Part shown: piece by piece, positions 11,955 to 23,355 of the stretch
Position numbering within the stretch: position 1 is the first letter of the stretch
Layout of the letters: each line of letters begins with the position of its first letter
Source of the DNA: Siphonodentalium dalli
Taxonomy: Eukaryota; Mollusca; Scaphopoda; Gadilida; Siphonodentaliidae
NCBI GenBank assembly: GCA_032622095.1
Contig: CP136061.1
Coordinates: forward strand, 172,863,107-172,927,106
DNA: 64,000 nucleotides
Direction: 5' to 3'
Program-made: the position numbers and the translations under genes
The notes under the pieces: model-generated
Seen by the model: only the letters and a program-made list of their open reading frames with translations
The model's database searches: none
What the model was told of the DNA's origin: nothing

Positions 11955-12860
11955 ATAATTGCTAGATTGTCATCCCTGCCCGCCCTGATTTTTAAGCCCT
12001 GCATGAAAATATTTTACTTATACTAAATATTGGCACCAACATGAATAGCCAAGATTAAATCACGTTGTGTATCAAAAAGTCGGACATGAAACTGATATCC
12101 AAACATTCACTCACCTTACCGATCCACTTGAGTCAATATTCTTGAATACCCGGACCCGGACAAATAACTTATGTACCAATAGAATATAGTAACTAAATGG
12201 TACTAGTGAGCTACCATTTCTTATTAACGACGATTCAACATATATTTAACGATCGCAGTGTGTACAGTAATATTGGAATGTCATTGGAAGTTGTATTCGT
12301 TGTAAACAAAAGTGCATGCTCTCGATAAACAATTATATAATGTAAAATGATCTCATGGTCTTTGTCATCCTAAGTATTGAATCGGCCGGTGCCCATACAA
12401 TAACAGATTGGTATGGGTGCACAGTCAATGATACTATTTAAAGAGTATCATCGATATGTACGATCAATTCGAGGGAGGCGAGCTGGACAATGGTGCTCCC
12501 GTCGCCGATATGCCACCCCAATTTCGAGCTAGTGCATATAGGAGTTTCTATGGACTTTGCCCTCAGACCCACCCAAATAGTATAACATCTGAGGAACCTT
12601 AACTTAATTCACCAATATGATAATATTATTTTTTTAATTCTATATTAACACTATATACATGAACATATTCATATATTTAAAATACAGCATAATGACAATA
12701 ACAAAAATAATATCCTGGTATTTTCGGGAGGGGGGACTTTCGCTCGCAACTCACACACACCTTTAATACACACGTTCAAAATCGAGGATTTGTATTACAC
12801 AGACTATGTTCATGACTATGTTCACAGTATGCTTTTAAATATACTTGACAGGGCAAGGTA
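11955..12860. other. Intronic sequence with one short coding-like frame
   Basis: AT-rich and without recognised repeats. It includes an inverted pair TGCCCATAC/GTATGGGTGCA near 12389-12421 and ATGATACT/AGTATCAT near 12428-12451. A relatively GC-rich block at 12456-12602 carries an open frame, given separately. Confidence 0.5.
12456..12602 (+). CDS. Short open frame, possible orphan exon, unidentified
   Basis: A 48-residue frame from ATG to TAA (begins MYDQFEGGELDNGAP, ends PNSITSEEP). It stands out because the block is richer in G+C than its AT-rich surroundings and has a mixed, protein-like composition. No family is recognised. An in-frame stop lies nine codons upstream. It may be a terminal exon of a nested gene or of a retro-copy, or chance. 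It lies antisense to the host gene. Confidence 0.2.
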   Translation: MYDQFEGGELDNGAPVADMPPQFRASAYRSFYGLCPQTHPNSITSEEP

Positions 12861-15715
12861 TATCTCACACCATTCAAACTCGAAGTCGTTAAGGATATCT
12901 CTCTTTAGTGCTATGTATTTCTCTAAGCGGTATCTCTCATCAAGTTCATGAAGAAATGATTTCAGGGATACAGTATCGGGGTCAAATTTGTTTTGTATAT
13001 ATAATATTTAAGCAATGTCAGAAATAAATTTTTGTCACTGAAATTTTGCTGGTGGGGAAGACCGAAAATTATAGTGATATGAGAGATAGAGATGTCCAGC
13101 TTGTGTTTATCCAGCCATATTTGTATGTCATTTATGAATAGGTTTACAGCAGAGCATTCATAGAATAAGTGGGCACTGTTCTCAGGTAAATTACACCAGT
13201 TACAGTAATCGTCTACAGATATCTTCATAAGAAATAGCAACCTTTTGGTTCCGAAAATACGTGTATTTATCCGATATTGAAACCATTGTAATCTAGAGTC
13301 TCGCAGATAATTGAATGGCGATGATAATATATGAGACCATGAACTTGTGGTTATATTAGGTCCCAGATCTCTTTTCCAATTTGATACACACAATGGGAAT
13401 TGACCAGTGTCAGAGATAAGAAGAATTGTAAAAATCCTTTCATCCCTGTTTACTTTTTGTTAGCAGCCTAGTGAATATTGTTTGGAATGAAGGGGGTCTT
13501 AGTGCTAGTGAGATATTTCTTCGTCTTCTTTGATAAAATGCGGAGCTGCGTATTGACACTTTGTAATGTCAAGAAAGTGGTGGGTATGTCAAATTTGGCA
13601 GTGAAACTTTCGAATGTGTGCAGTTTCTTTCCTTGTGTGATAAGATCGTTTATAAATAAGATACCTTTTCCCTTCCACTCGCTACTATTTATTGCGTCTT
13701 TATTCATTTGAAGTTCATCGTGGTTCCCAAATAGTCTGAGTCACTAGTGGTGAATTATCGTTTGGCATATTTTTCAAGCAACTCTTCCAAGCCATAAGAA
13801 CGTCACGCCAGAAAGGGTTCCCAGTTTTTGACAGAACAGTGTTGATGTATTTTAAACCATAAGTCGCTAGTAGGGGATCTGAAATTCCTCGGGATGTTAA
13901 ACCATGGGGGGGACTTCGTGATACATCTGCGCATCCAGGTTATTTTAAGGGCATTGATGAAATGTTTTATATTAATCATTTTTAGTCCGCCTTATTCATA
14001 ATCCCTACAAAATTGTGTACAACTGACCCTGTCGCGTTTGTTGTTCCATATAAATTTGAATAGAATTCTATTGATTTCGTCAAGGATATCTTGCTTTGGA
14101 TTTGGGAGGGATGGGAGAAGATGGACAATATTTGAAATGAGAATAGACTTGATAATTGTTATTCTACCGATGGGTGAGATATGTCTATGTTTCCATTTGT
14201 CTATTATCGTTCTCATGTTGTCGATCTTATCTCTGAAATTAATTTCTGGTATTTCTGACATGTTGGTGCTGTATTTAATTCCGAGGACTGTGAATGTATT
14301 CGAAACTTTAAGTTTGCATTCTAAAGGAACTGATGTGTTTATTTTCTGAGAGCCCAACCAGACTATTTGGCATTTGTCTAGATTAGCCTTCAGGCCCTAC
14401 ATAGTAGCGAATGATTCAAGCACGGATAGAGATTCTCTGAGGCTGGCTTCGCTCCCATCTAGAACAAGTGTAGTGTCGTCTGCATATTGGTTTATTTTGT
14501 ACTCTGTCTCATCGAGGGTAATACCTGTTATTTTCTTATTTCATCTTATCATTATAGCGAATATCTCAGCGCATAAGAGAAAAATATACGGTGATTATAA
14601 ATGGGTCGCCTTGCCTACAGCCTGCAGCCTCACAATATTTTGTAGGTTTCTCTCCCTCCTCCATATATTTAATTCTTGTTCGGACAAGGAGGCCGTTCAT
14701 TTTATCTTTCCGAATTTTTTCCAGTTCTGTGTCAATATCTCTGATTTTCCTTACTGTATCGGTGCTATCTGAATCACACAGTATTTTATCGGTTTATTTA
14801 GAATCAGGCGTTTTTCATCACTTATTTGATCTTTCTAACGCGGGTGGAAAACTAAATGCTTTTACCTCTGATATCTAACAACAATGCATCGAGAAACAAA
14901 GATGTTGACACAGTAAGTGAGCCTTCCATGTTATTCTTAGTGTACCCTTCCAGGTTTTCCTTAATTATTTGTTTGACTAATTCCTGATATTCCTTTTTCA
15001 AAAGAAGCAAATTATTATATTTCCACAACACACGACCATGTTTAATTTTATTAAATTGGAGATTCAGTTGATGATGGAGTACGATGAGCAGGAAGAATAT
15101 CAGGATTATCTGATATAAGACTCATAAGATCGGACGATATAAGGAAGTAATCAAGTCGAGCCATCTTAAGAGGAGAGGTTCTTCGCCATGTGTACAGTCT
15201 GGTGGAGGGGTGGGTCAATCGCCATGGATCTACTAAATTGTGACTACTTTTTAAATTTGATATTTCGCCTTTCGCTTTTGGATTGTTGACGTTAACGTAA
15301 TATTTTGTATCGATCGAGTTGTCCTGGACTAAATTTAAGTATTGCCAATCTCGAATATTTTATCGTTTAGATCTTTTTAAAATTTTGGTTCATCTTTATT
15401 GGGTCCATATATAACAACCAATGTGAGCCGAATATCCTCAATTGTAATGTCAAGTATTAAAAAATTGCAATTTTTATCCGAAAACGTCTCATTTATATTG
15501 AACTGGAAATTATTTCGGAACAGAACCACCACACCTCTAGATTGTGAATTATAACTGGCGAAGCGACATTCAAACCCCCATTCTGATCTGACAATATTTT
15601 CAAGATCTGTGGTAAAGTGAGTATCATGAATACAACAAATTGAAGCATCTAAGGATTTTAGGTAGTTGAGAACGTCGCGTCGCTTCTTGTTTTCGATCTT
15701 ATCAGTTTTACGCAA
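12860..15715 (-). pseudogene. L1/Tx1-like LINE ORF2, decayed
   Basis: Three enzyme regions of an L1-type ORF2 are in order on the minus strand. The N-terminal endonuclease (15715-15377) reads RRDVLNYLKSLDASICC, HDTHFT, SEWGFECRF, SRGVVVLF and VIYGPN. The reverse transcriptase has CRQGDP near 14620 and YADD encoded by 14475-14486, inside NQYADDTTLVLDG. A thumb-like region follows at 14357-13992 (VLGIKYS, GRITIIKSIL, FKFIWNNK). The C-terminal zinc-knuckle region (13393-12962) has CNWCNLPENSAHLFYEC. Several stops and frameshifts split it, so it is inactive. Much of the RT fingers between ~14880 and 15370 is no longer readable. No poly(A)-like tail or target duplication is evident. Confidence 0.88.
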
Positions 15716-16470
15716 CCGAACAAGTACTTAATATGTCTTTAAAAAGTCGACACCCACTCGTCCCAGACAAGGCGAAGCCACCACAATTTCCATACCTACG
15801 TACATGTGAGACGGGAAAAGATATATCAGCAACATGGTTTCATGACAGAAATAAACATGAACATAAACATAAGTGCAACATATAAGACAATTGAATACAT
15901 TGAGGATTGACAAACACAAATTTAACAATTTACATCCATACATCTCTCACACCATTCTCACATCTGTGGGGGAATCTGAAAATTTAAAAGCTTGTTTGCA
16001 TGGCCGCCATTGTTTGAATTTAGGGTGCGGGAGGCTGTCGGTACGCCTATATTCGATAAATAACAGATCTGCTTAATACAGATTAATAATTATGTCGTTT
16101 CTGGCTGAGAGCATCATTGTATGACAAACAGATGGATTTAATGGGTAATTATTATGTTGCAACTGTATATTCTACTGCTTAATTTCGATTGTTGTATATA
16201 TATATATAGAAATAAATAACGATATTTTCAAATTGGGTTAACATAAAGTATATAAGTGAGTGGCTATTAAAGGGCATAATAGTATGATGATACACTAACG
16301 AAATATGAAAACATATGAATTTAATGGTTGTTTTTATGTCGCATCTATATTGTCTAGCACTTAAATTCAACTTTCATATATTTTTACAGCGGGATATAAT
16401 CAATGTATCGACATGATTAATGTTGATTTAAGTCAGATTATAATATAGGTTAAAGAAACAAGTCAATAAA
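15716..16470. other. AT-rich intronic stretch, nothing identified
   Basis: The first part may be the remaining 5' end of the LINE at 12860-15715. The rest has a (TA)n run near 16195-16208 and no convincing frame or repeat. Confidence 0.4.
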
Positions 16471-17660
16471 CAAGACAGTCAATGACGGTGGGATCGCCCA
16501 CCAGACTGCAAAGACTGATAAGACTGGGACTCTGGAGACCACAACAGTCAGAACTTTTCATAATCACTTTAAAAGAAGTAGATCTAAACAGGATATGTGG
16601 CTAGAGAGACTTCACGTATGTAGATTGGTGAAAATCCACCTTGAAATTACCAACTGTACACTACTGATCACCCCTCCTCAGACTCAACAAGTCCCCTCCT
16701 GACCGGGCTCCAGACTCCCAAGTCTTAGGTTGGAATTTCACAACCAACACCTCAAACTTTCTCAATTGTTGGAAATTTCAATCTCACAAGTGCCTTTTTA
16801 TAAAAGCATTTAGACATGTTTGAAGCCCAATTATCCATGGACCCAAAAACCATACATGTATGTCAGATTAATCTGTCAGGTGGTTCAGGGTGGTTTAAAA
16901 ATTGGGTATTTCAATGATTTTATTAGACACAAAAGTGTTAACTCCCCATAGTCCCGCCATTTATTGACAGGTTGACCTCATTTTAACAAATCTGAATCTC
17001 AGTCACTAAAGGATCCGCCACACTATATGTAATCAAAATAGTCCAACCTCTCTTGAGAAGACATTTTAAGAATTACTATAGAGACATATAGTTATGTCCC
17101 TGTTCCCACCCTATTTAACCTGGTGACCCCATCTGAATAAATTTTAATCCTAGACACCAAAGAACCCTCCATACTAAATATCAGTAAAATAGACCTGATG
17201 GTCCTTGTGAAGGAAGCATATTAAGAGGGAGACTGTCCTTCACTTGGCCCCTATTTGACCAGGTGACCCCATTTAAAAAAATCTGAATTGCAGTCAAACA
17301 AGTACATTCCATGCTACTAATTCTTGCAAAAATATTTTTACTAGGGAGTGAAATAGTTATGTCTCTGGTTCTGCCCTTATTTGACTTTGTGATCCCATTT
17401 TCACAAATCTGTCAACCAATGTAATTTCATACCAAATATAAGCAAAATAGGCCATTTGGTTCTTGCATAGAAGACATATCATGAATTACTATGGAGAGAA
17501 AGAGTAATGTAGCTGGCCTTGCACCTACTTGACCTGGTGACCCTGATTGAACAAATCTTAATCCCAATCACCAAAGGAGCCTCAATATTAAATATGAGCT
17601 AAATAGAGCTGGTGGTTCTTTCAAAGGACACTTTTCAAGTTTGCCATATATGTTCTAGTG
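16471..17660 (-). mobile_element. Hairpin-ended element D1, one end missing
   Basis: It opens with CAAGACAGTCAATGACGGTG (stem-loop ACAGTCAATGACNGT) and GTGGGATCGCCCAC, then diverged ~190-200 bp modules. Each module has a phrase like TTTGACCNGGTGACCCCATTT, AACAAATCTGAATCCCAGTCACC and GGTTCTTGNGAAGANATTTTAAGAATTACTATGG. The right end expected from D2 (GACGG tract and CTCAGGTGAGCTAA) is absent; sequence changes near 17660, just before the pseudogene at 17799. Confidence 0.65.
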
Positions 17661-17798
17661 AGGTGGTGAATGTGGGAGTGTTAAATATCCTGTTGAAAGA
17701 TTTGAACAATACATATGATAGATTGTTGTTGTAATTGGGAATTAATTACCTCTATCAGATCTCCAGGAAATTGCCTAAACATATTCTATAGGCAGTAA

Positions 17799-18242
17799 GT
17801 CTTCCATCACTTGTTTAGAAGCAAGCAACTCATTACAATAATGAATCGACTGGGGCATTGTGAAGGCTATGATTTCTGTTTAGAGATTGAGACAACTAAA
17901 GCAATCACACTAGAAACAGCATCATCTCTTCTGCACCGCACATTACAACCGGGCCCAACAACATACTCTTTCATTCCGAATGGGATAATTTCAATCAAAA
18001 CCTGATGAGTGTACATGGGCAGACGACATGCAACACCGCTGCAGGAATAATGTTGCAAGAAGTCAATGCACCGGCTGCAACACCCGATACTCCTTTGCCA
18101 TCCCTTCCAAGAACAGGTATACGTAGCTTCCCAACTAGTGGTCAGCTCACACTCCCACCTATCAGCATCGGGAAACGAACTGGACTAGCAATGGAAGGAT
18201 ATGAAACAAACCAGCCTACCGAAACCACGGATGCTTGGCTAA
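17799..18242 (+). pseudogene. 5' part of a decayed multi-copy gene (PIN-like family)
   Basis: Open in two frames joined by a one- or two-base shift near 17945-17955. The first has VFHHLFRSKQLITIMNRLGH and YDFCLEIETTKAITLE; the second has GPNNILFHSEWDNFNQNL, SVHGQTTCNTAAGIMLQE and AATPDTPLPSLPRTG. I recognise these as the N-terminal third of a large, unnamed protein family present in many copies in molluscs and other invertebrates (typical features: HH...GS+..I..LN..GHC.SY and WDN.D....T..G..T.H.T.GI..Q). The family name and function are unknown to me. A candidate acceptor is AGGCAGTAAG just before 17800. The frame is cut at 18242 by the foldback element; the rest resumes at 23356. Confidence 0.65.
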
Positions 18243-21200
18243 TAGTCCAGGAGATATTGGTAGACCTCTGCACCCCCCCCCCCCCAGGACTTAACTTCAC
18301 CCCACTAATTTTCTTCCTTAAGGTCTCCTCTAATTTTTTTCACTTGTTAACAAGAAAAAAAAGTGGCCGCAGAGACTCCAGACAAGATGGCGTCCATCAT
18401 GGCGGCCATTTTTTGTATATGCACCAGGTCTCTTTGATCGCCGTTATAGTAAATATGATGTCACATGCGGTCTTGTTTTCCATTCGATTCGTTATGGTAA
18501 TATACAACCCTTACAAATTAGCCAAAAATCCGACACAAAAATCCAATATGGCGGCCAAGATGGCCGCCGAAATGTGAAAAATTGCTATTTTTCTGACCTT
18601 TCACCACCTTTCGTTTGTCTCTGTGGGAAAATATTGGCATCTTGACGCGATTTTATAAATTTACCGTCTAGAAGAGTCATTGGCGAACACACGGGGACCA
18701 TAATATACATTTCTTGACAGATATTTTTGTCCGATATCACGTTTTCCCCAAATGCCGGTATAATCCGGTCAAAGCCAAAACGACGCTAATAACGCAATGT
18801 CTGTTTCGAATCAATGAGTGTTATTGCTATTATTACTCCAGCCATGATTATATATGTGCAGGAGATACTCGGGCTAGGATTCCTCTTATACCTGAATTGA
18901 GGAATATTCACCCAAATCCAAGATGGTGGCCAAAATGGCCACCAGAAATAGAAAAATCACCGAAAATCGCTGATTTTAACATCAGTGAGAGTTATTGTCA
19001 CGACAACTCCACACCTGCTTACTATTGTGAGTTGGGAACACTTAGTTGAATAACTTTCCTTATATTGCATCCAAATAAAAGTCCCCCAAATCCAAAATGG
19101 CGCCCACAATGGCCGACAAATTTTGAAAAATCACCGAAATTCCCTCATGTTCACATCATTGGGCATTATTGTCGAGAAAACTCCACACATGCTGACAGTT
19201 GAGTTGTAAATACTGAGGTGAAGTAATTACCTTTCATCCCATGCAAGAAATGGTTTTCCAAATCTAAGATGGCGGCCAAAATGGCGACCGATATTTGAAA
19301 ACACGCCTACATTCCTTTACTTTCTTACGATGGGCGTTACTGTTTCGCGAATTCTACCCACCATCACATGTTGATATGGAATATTGGTATGAAGTATTCA
19401 TTTGAGTTTGTCAATTGATACGCAAGGTCAAGATGGCAGGTAAACTGGAGGCCAGAAATTGAAAAGAAATCGATATATTCACATACAAATTTCAACTTTT
19501 TGTCATAGTATCGATATGTATGGACGAAACTATACACAAACCATATATTAGTTCAACTTAAAACGTATCAAAACGCATAACATTGATCGGGTCCTTCTGG
19601 AAGTACGAAAACCCACACTTAATATAGCGATGTGTCATTTCGAAATCCATTTGACACTTCGTGCCGATAATGGCCGTAACCGTAGGTGCGCCGAATAGCC
19701 ACATTAGAACAATTACCTGGTAAAAGATTCTGATTTGCCACGTCCTTAATGATCTGGACCAGTTTCCATTCTTTGCCTGATAAATCTAGGTCGCTCACAC
19801 CGACAAAGTATTCAACACTTCCTGTGAGAAGGGTCCCTTTAATCATAACGTTTCAAACAATTAATTTCCCGGTGTCTGGCTTAAGATTTTAGATGCTTGC
19901 TAAATATGGGATTTGTTCGTCATCTTGAACTAGAAAGGCATATGGTCGATAAGTATACAAGCTTACAGAAGGTCCATCTCTATGTATGTCTTTCTCATAT
20001 ATACCCCGTGGGGATAATGACATGTATACATGGCGAACTTCCCAGTTAACTAGTCACTTCTCAATAGATGGTTCAACTCACAAACTTAGCGAACGTATTG
20101 GCATACGTGGACAACTTCGGCAGTGTTTCGGAGGTAGCTAGCTGTATCATTCCCTGGACAGATGCCTATCTGCTAAGGAGAAGACCATAAAGTACCGACT
20201 ACCCACACTTCGTGATCATGATCATAAGCAAACTGTGTGACGTCCCGCAGTCGTCTCGTCGAATAGCTCCCAGCAGAGAACAATACTCGCGGTGCTAGTT
20301 TGTGGACATGCGCCATGACAGTGGGAATGAAATGGGACACGGTATATAACCCTACACCAGGTGCCATGTTTCAATATAGAATGTCATGCGTGTTGGTATT
20401 TTTTGGTGTGGTAAGATTGTATTTCCACATCCGTTTTCAAGGCCGTCTGAATCAACATGACCAGACGTATAATTTTGTCTGGATAATTACTTATCCTAGC
20501 CAGTCGGATGGGCTAAAGGATAATGTCTTTATGGAATGAAGGTATGCATTGATGTTATGAACTCTCAGGGTAGTGTCAGTATGTGGACGGTATTATTCAA
20601 GAAAATGTCAGGAACTGTGGGGCATTTATTTCACTGTGTGTTTTAAAGAACAATTTATAGTCTCGATGGCAATGGATGTGGACGTTGATGAACGTGACCT
20701 TTATGATCATATAGCTTTATATTATATAACTTTAGAATATAGTAGTTAAGATGTCTCATGTAGGACAATGGTTTTTGAATGGTGATGTTACCAATAAATC
20801 ACTTGGTGGTACCCAACGTAGGTTAAACTGAATGCAAGATCTCATCAAAGTAACTTCCTCTAGACGTTCTTCCGCGTTGGAACATTTCACCCTTGTGTTG
20901 ATGGCATTGTACTTTCTTGAAACCATACCGACCACCACCCAGCGTAGAGTATGACATATTATCGGTAACTATCAAATGCATCGTCCTGAAAGACTACATC
21001 CATCCCAGTCTGGTGGGACTTATATAGTAGTAGCCAATGGTACACGTCTGGTTCGTTGATTAAGAACGGCTTCCAAGCGGATTGAAAGATACAAATCTTA
21101 GCATACAAGGAAAGCAAAGCCACATGAGATCATGTCTGAATCTAAAACATACCCAAAGAAGGGGCGGTGCAGTCATGGTCCCAATTTCATTTCCACTATC

Positions 21201-23355
21201 ATGACACATGCCCACAAACTAGCACCGCATGTATTGTTATTATCTGCTTGGATCTGTACGGTGAGACGATTGATGGACGCCACCAGGACTGTTTCTTATG
21301 ATCATGGTCAAGAAGTGTGGGTATATTATGCATTATGGTCTTCTACGCCTTAGCAGAAAGGCTTCCGTCAAATGTTAGGCTTTCAACATTCGAAGCCATA
21401 TACAGAAGTTTGTCCGGCTACGTCAGTACGTGAATATGTGAATTGGTGAACCATATATTGAGAAGTGGCTGGATGGGAAGATCACCAGATGTACAGTTTG
21501 GTATCCACATTAGATAACCAAATCTGAAAAATACGCAGATAGAGAGATTCTTCTGAAAGCTAGTATACGCATCGACCGCATACCTTTGTAGTTTATCACG
21601 CAAGATGACGCTCAGATCCCATATGTAGCATCTGAATTATACCATAAGCTACCACGAATGAAGCTCGCCAAGAATAAGGATAAGAATTCCCAGCTTTCGA
21701 GACAAACACGTGAGCTTGACACTGGCATATGTGTTGTTTGAAACATTCCGATTAGTGGGACCCTTCTACCAAGAAGTGTGGAATACTGTGTTGGAGTGAG
21801 CGAGATAGATTAATGTGACGAAACGGATGCTGATCCAGATAATGCTGAATGTGGCAAATCAGAATAAGCTCAGGTACTGTTGTTTTGATTCTTGGAAGTC
21901 ATAATATGACTATTCGGCGCACCCATATACGGTTACGGCCATTATGGGCGCTTAGTGGAGAATGGATTTCTAAATGCCACATCGCGATTATTGTGGGTTT
22001 TCATCCTTCCAGAAGGCGACGACCTATGTTGGAACTAATAGATGGCTTATGTACCGTTTCGTCCAATGCATACATATTGATATTATGACAAAAAGTTGAA
22101 ATTAGTATGTGACAATTTCGACTTCTTTTCAATTTCTGGCCGCCAGTTTGGCAGTCATCTTGATTGTGAGAGTTGGCCAAACTCAAATGAATACTTCATA
22201 GCAATGTTCCATATGAATACTTCATATCAATGTTCCATATGGGTAGAATTCGCGTAACAATAACGACCATAGTAAGAAAGTAAAGGAATGTAAGCTTGTT
22301 TTCAAAGTTCGGACGCCATTTTGGCCGCCATCTTCGATTTGGAAAACAATTTCCTTCATCAGATGCAAGGTAATTACTTCACCTCAGTATTTACAACTTA
22401 ACTGTCAGCATGTGTGGAGTTTTCTCGGCAATAATGCCCAATGATGTGAACATGAGGGAATTTCGGTGATTTTTCAAAATTTGTCGGCCATTGTGGGCGC
22501 CATTTTGGATTTGGGGGACTTTTATTTGGATGCAATATAAGGAAAGTTATTCAACTAAGTGTTCCCAACTCACAATAGTAAGCAGGTGTGGAGTTGTCGT
22601 GACAATAACTCTCACTGATGTTAAAATCAGCGATTTTCGGTGATTTTTCTATTTCTGGTGGCCATTTTGGCCGCCATCTTGGATTTGGGTGAATATTCCT
22701 CAATTCAGGTATAAGAGGAATCCTAGCCCGAGTATCTCCTGCACATATATAATCATGGCTGGAGTAATAATAGCAATAACACTCATTGATTCGAAACAGA
22801 CATTGCGTTATTAGCGTCGTTTTGGCTTTGACCGGATTATACCGGCATTTGGGAAAACGTGATATCGGACAAAAATATCCGTCAAGAAATGTATATTATG
22901 GTCCCCGTGTGTTCGCCAATGACCCTTCTAGACGATAAATGTATAAAATCGCGTCAAGGTGCCAACATTTTCCCACAGAGACAAACGAAAGGTGGTGAAA
23001 GGTCAGAAAAATAGCAATTTTTCACATTTCGGCGGCCATCTTGGCCGCCATATTGGATTTTTGTGTCGGATTTTTGGCTAATTTGTAAGGGTTGTATATT
23101 ACCATAACGAATCGAACGGAAAACAAGACCGCATGTGACATCATCTTTACTATAACGGCGATCAAAGAGACCTGGTGCATATACAAAAAATGGCCGCCAT
23201 GATGGACGCCATCTTGTCTGGAGTCTCTGCGGCCACTTTTTTTTCTTGTTAACAAGTGAAAAAAATTAGAGGAGACCTTAAGGAAGAAAATTAGTGGGGT
23301 GAAGTTAAGTCCTGGGGGGGGGGGGTGCAGAGGTCTACCAATATCTCCTGGACTA
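18243..23355. mobile_element. 5.1 kb foldback element with ~2.2-2.3 kb inverted arms
   Basis: The left end TAGTCCAGGAGATATTGG is mirrored by CCAATATCTCCTGGACTA at the right end. The inverted arms continue inwards: poly(C) 18273-18285 against poly(G) 23314-23325, the 'AAGATGGCGTCCATCATGGC' block at 18385 against 23200, and TGCTAGTTTGTGGACATG at 20293 against 21220. The arms are nearly identical outside and clearly diverged inside; the spacer is about 20510-20990. TAA lies directly outside both ends, which fits a 3 bp target duplication, although TA plus a GTCCAGG terminus is equally possible. No transposase frame is seen, so it looks non-autonomous. It interrupts the pseudogene of 17799-26057. 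A reversed, partial second copy lies at 58612-61165. Confidence 0.85.

Noticed and set aside
14038-14878. Plus-strand frames of 95-132 codons
   Set aside because: Antisense to the LINE reverse transcriptase, which carries CRQGDP and YADD on the minus strand.
18005-18577. Treating the 190-codon frame as one protein
   Set aside because: Only the part before 18243 belongs to the gene family; the rest is foldback element sequence.
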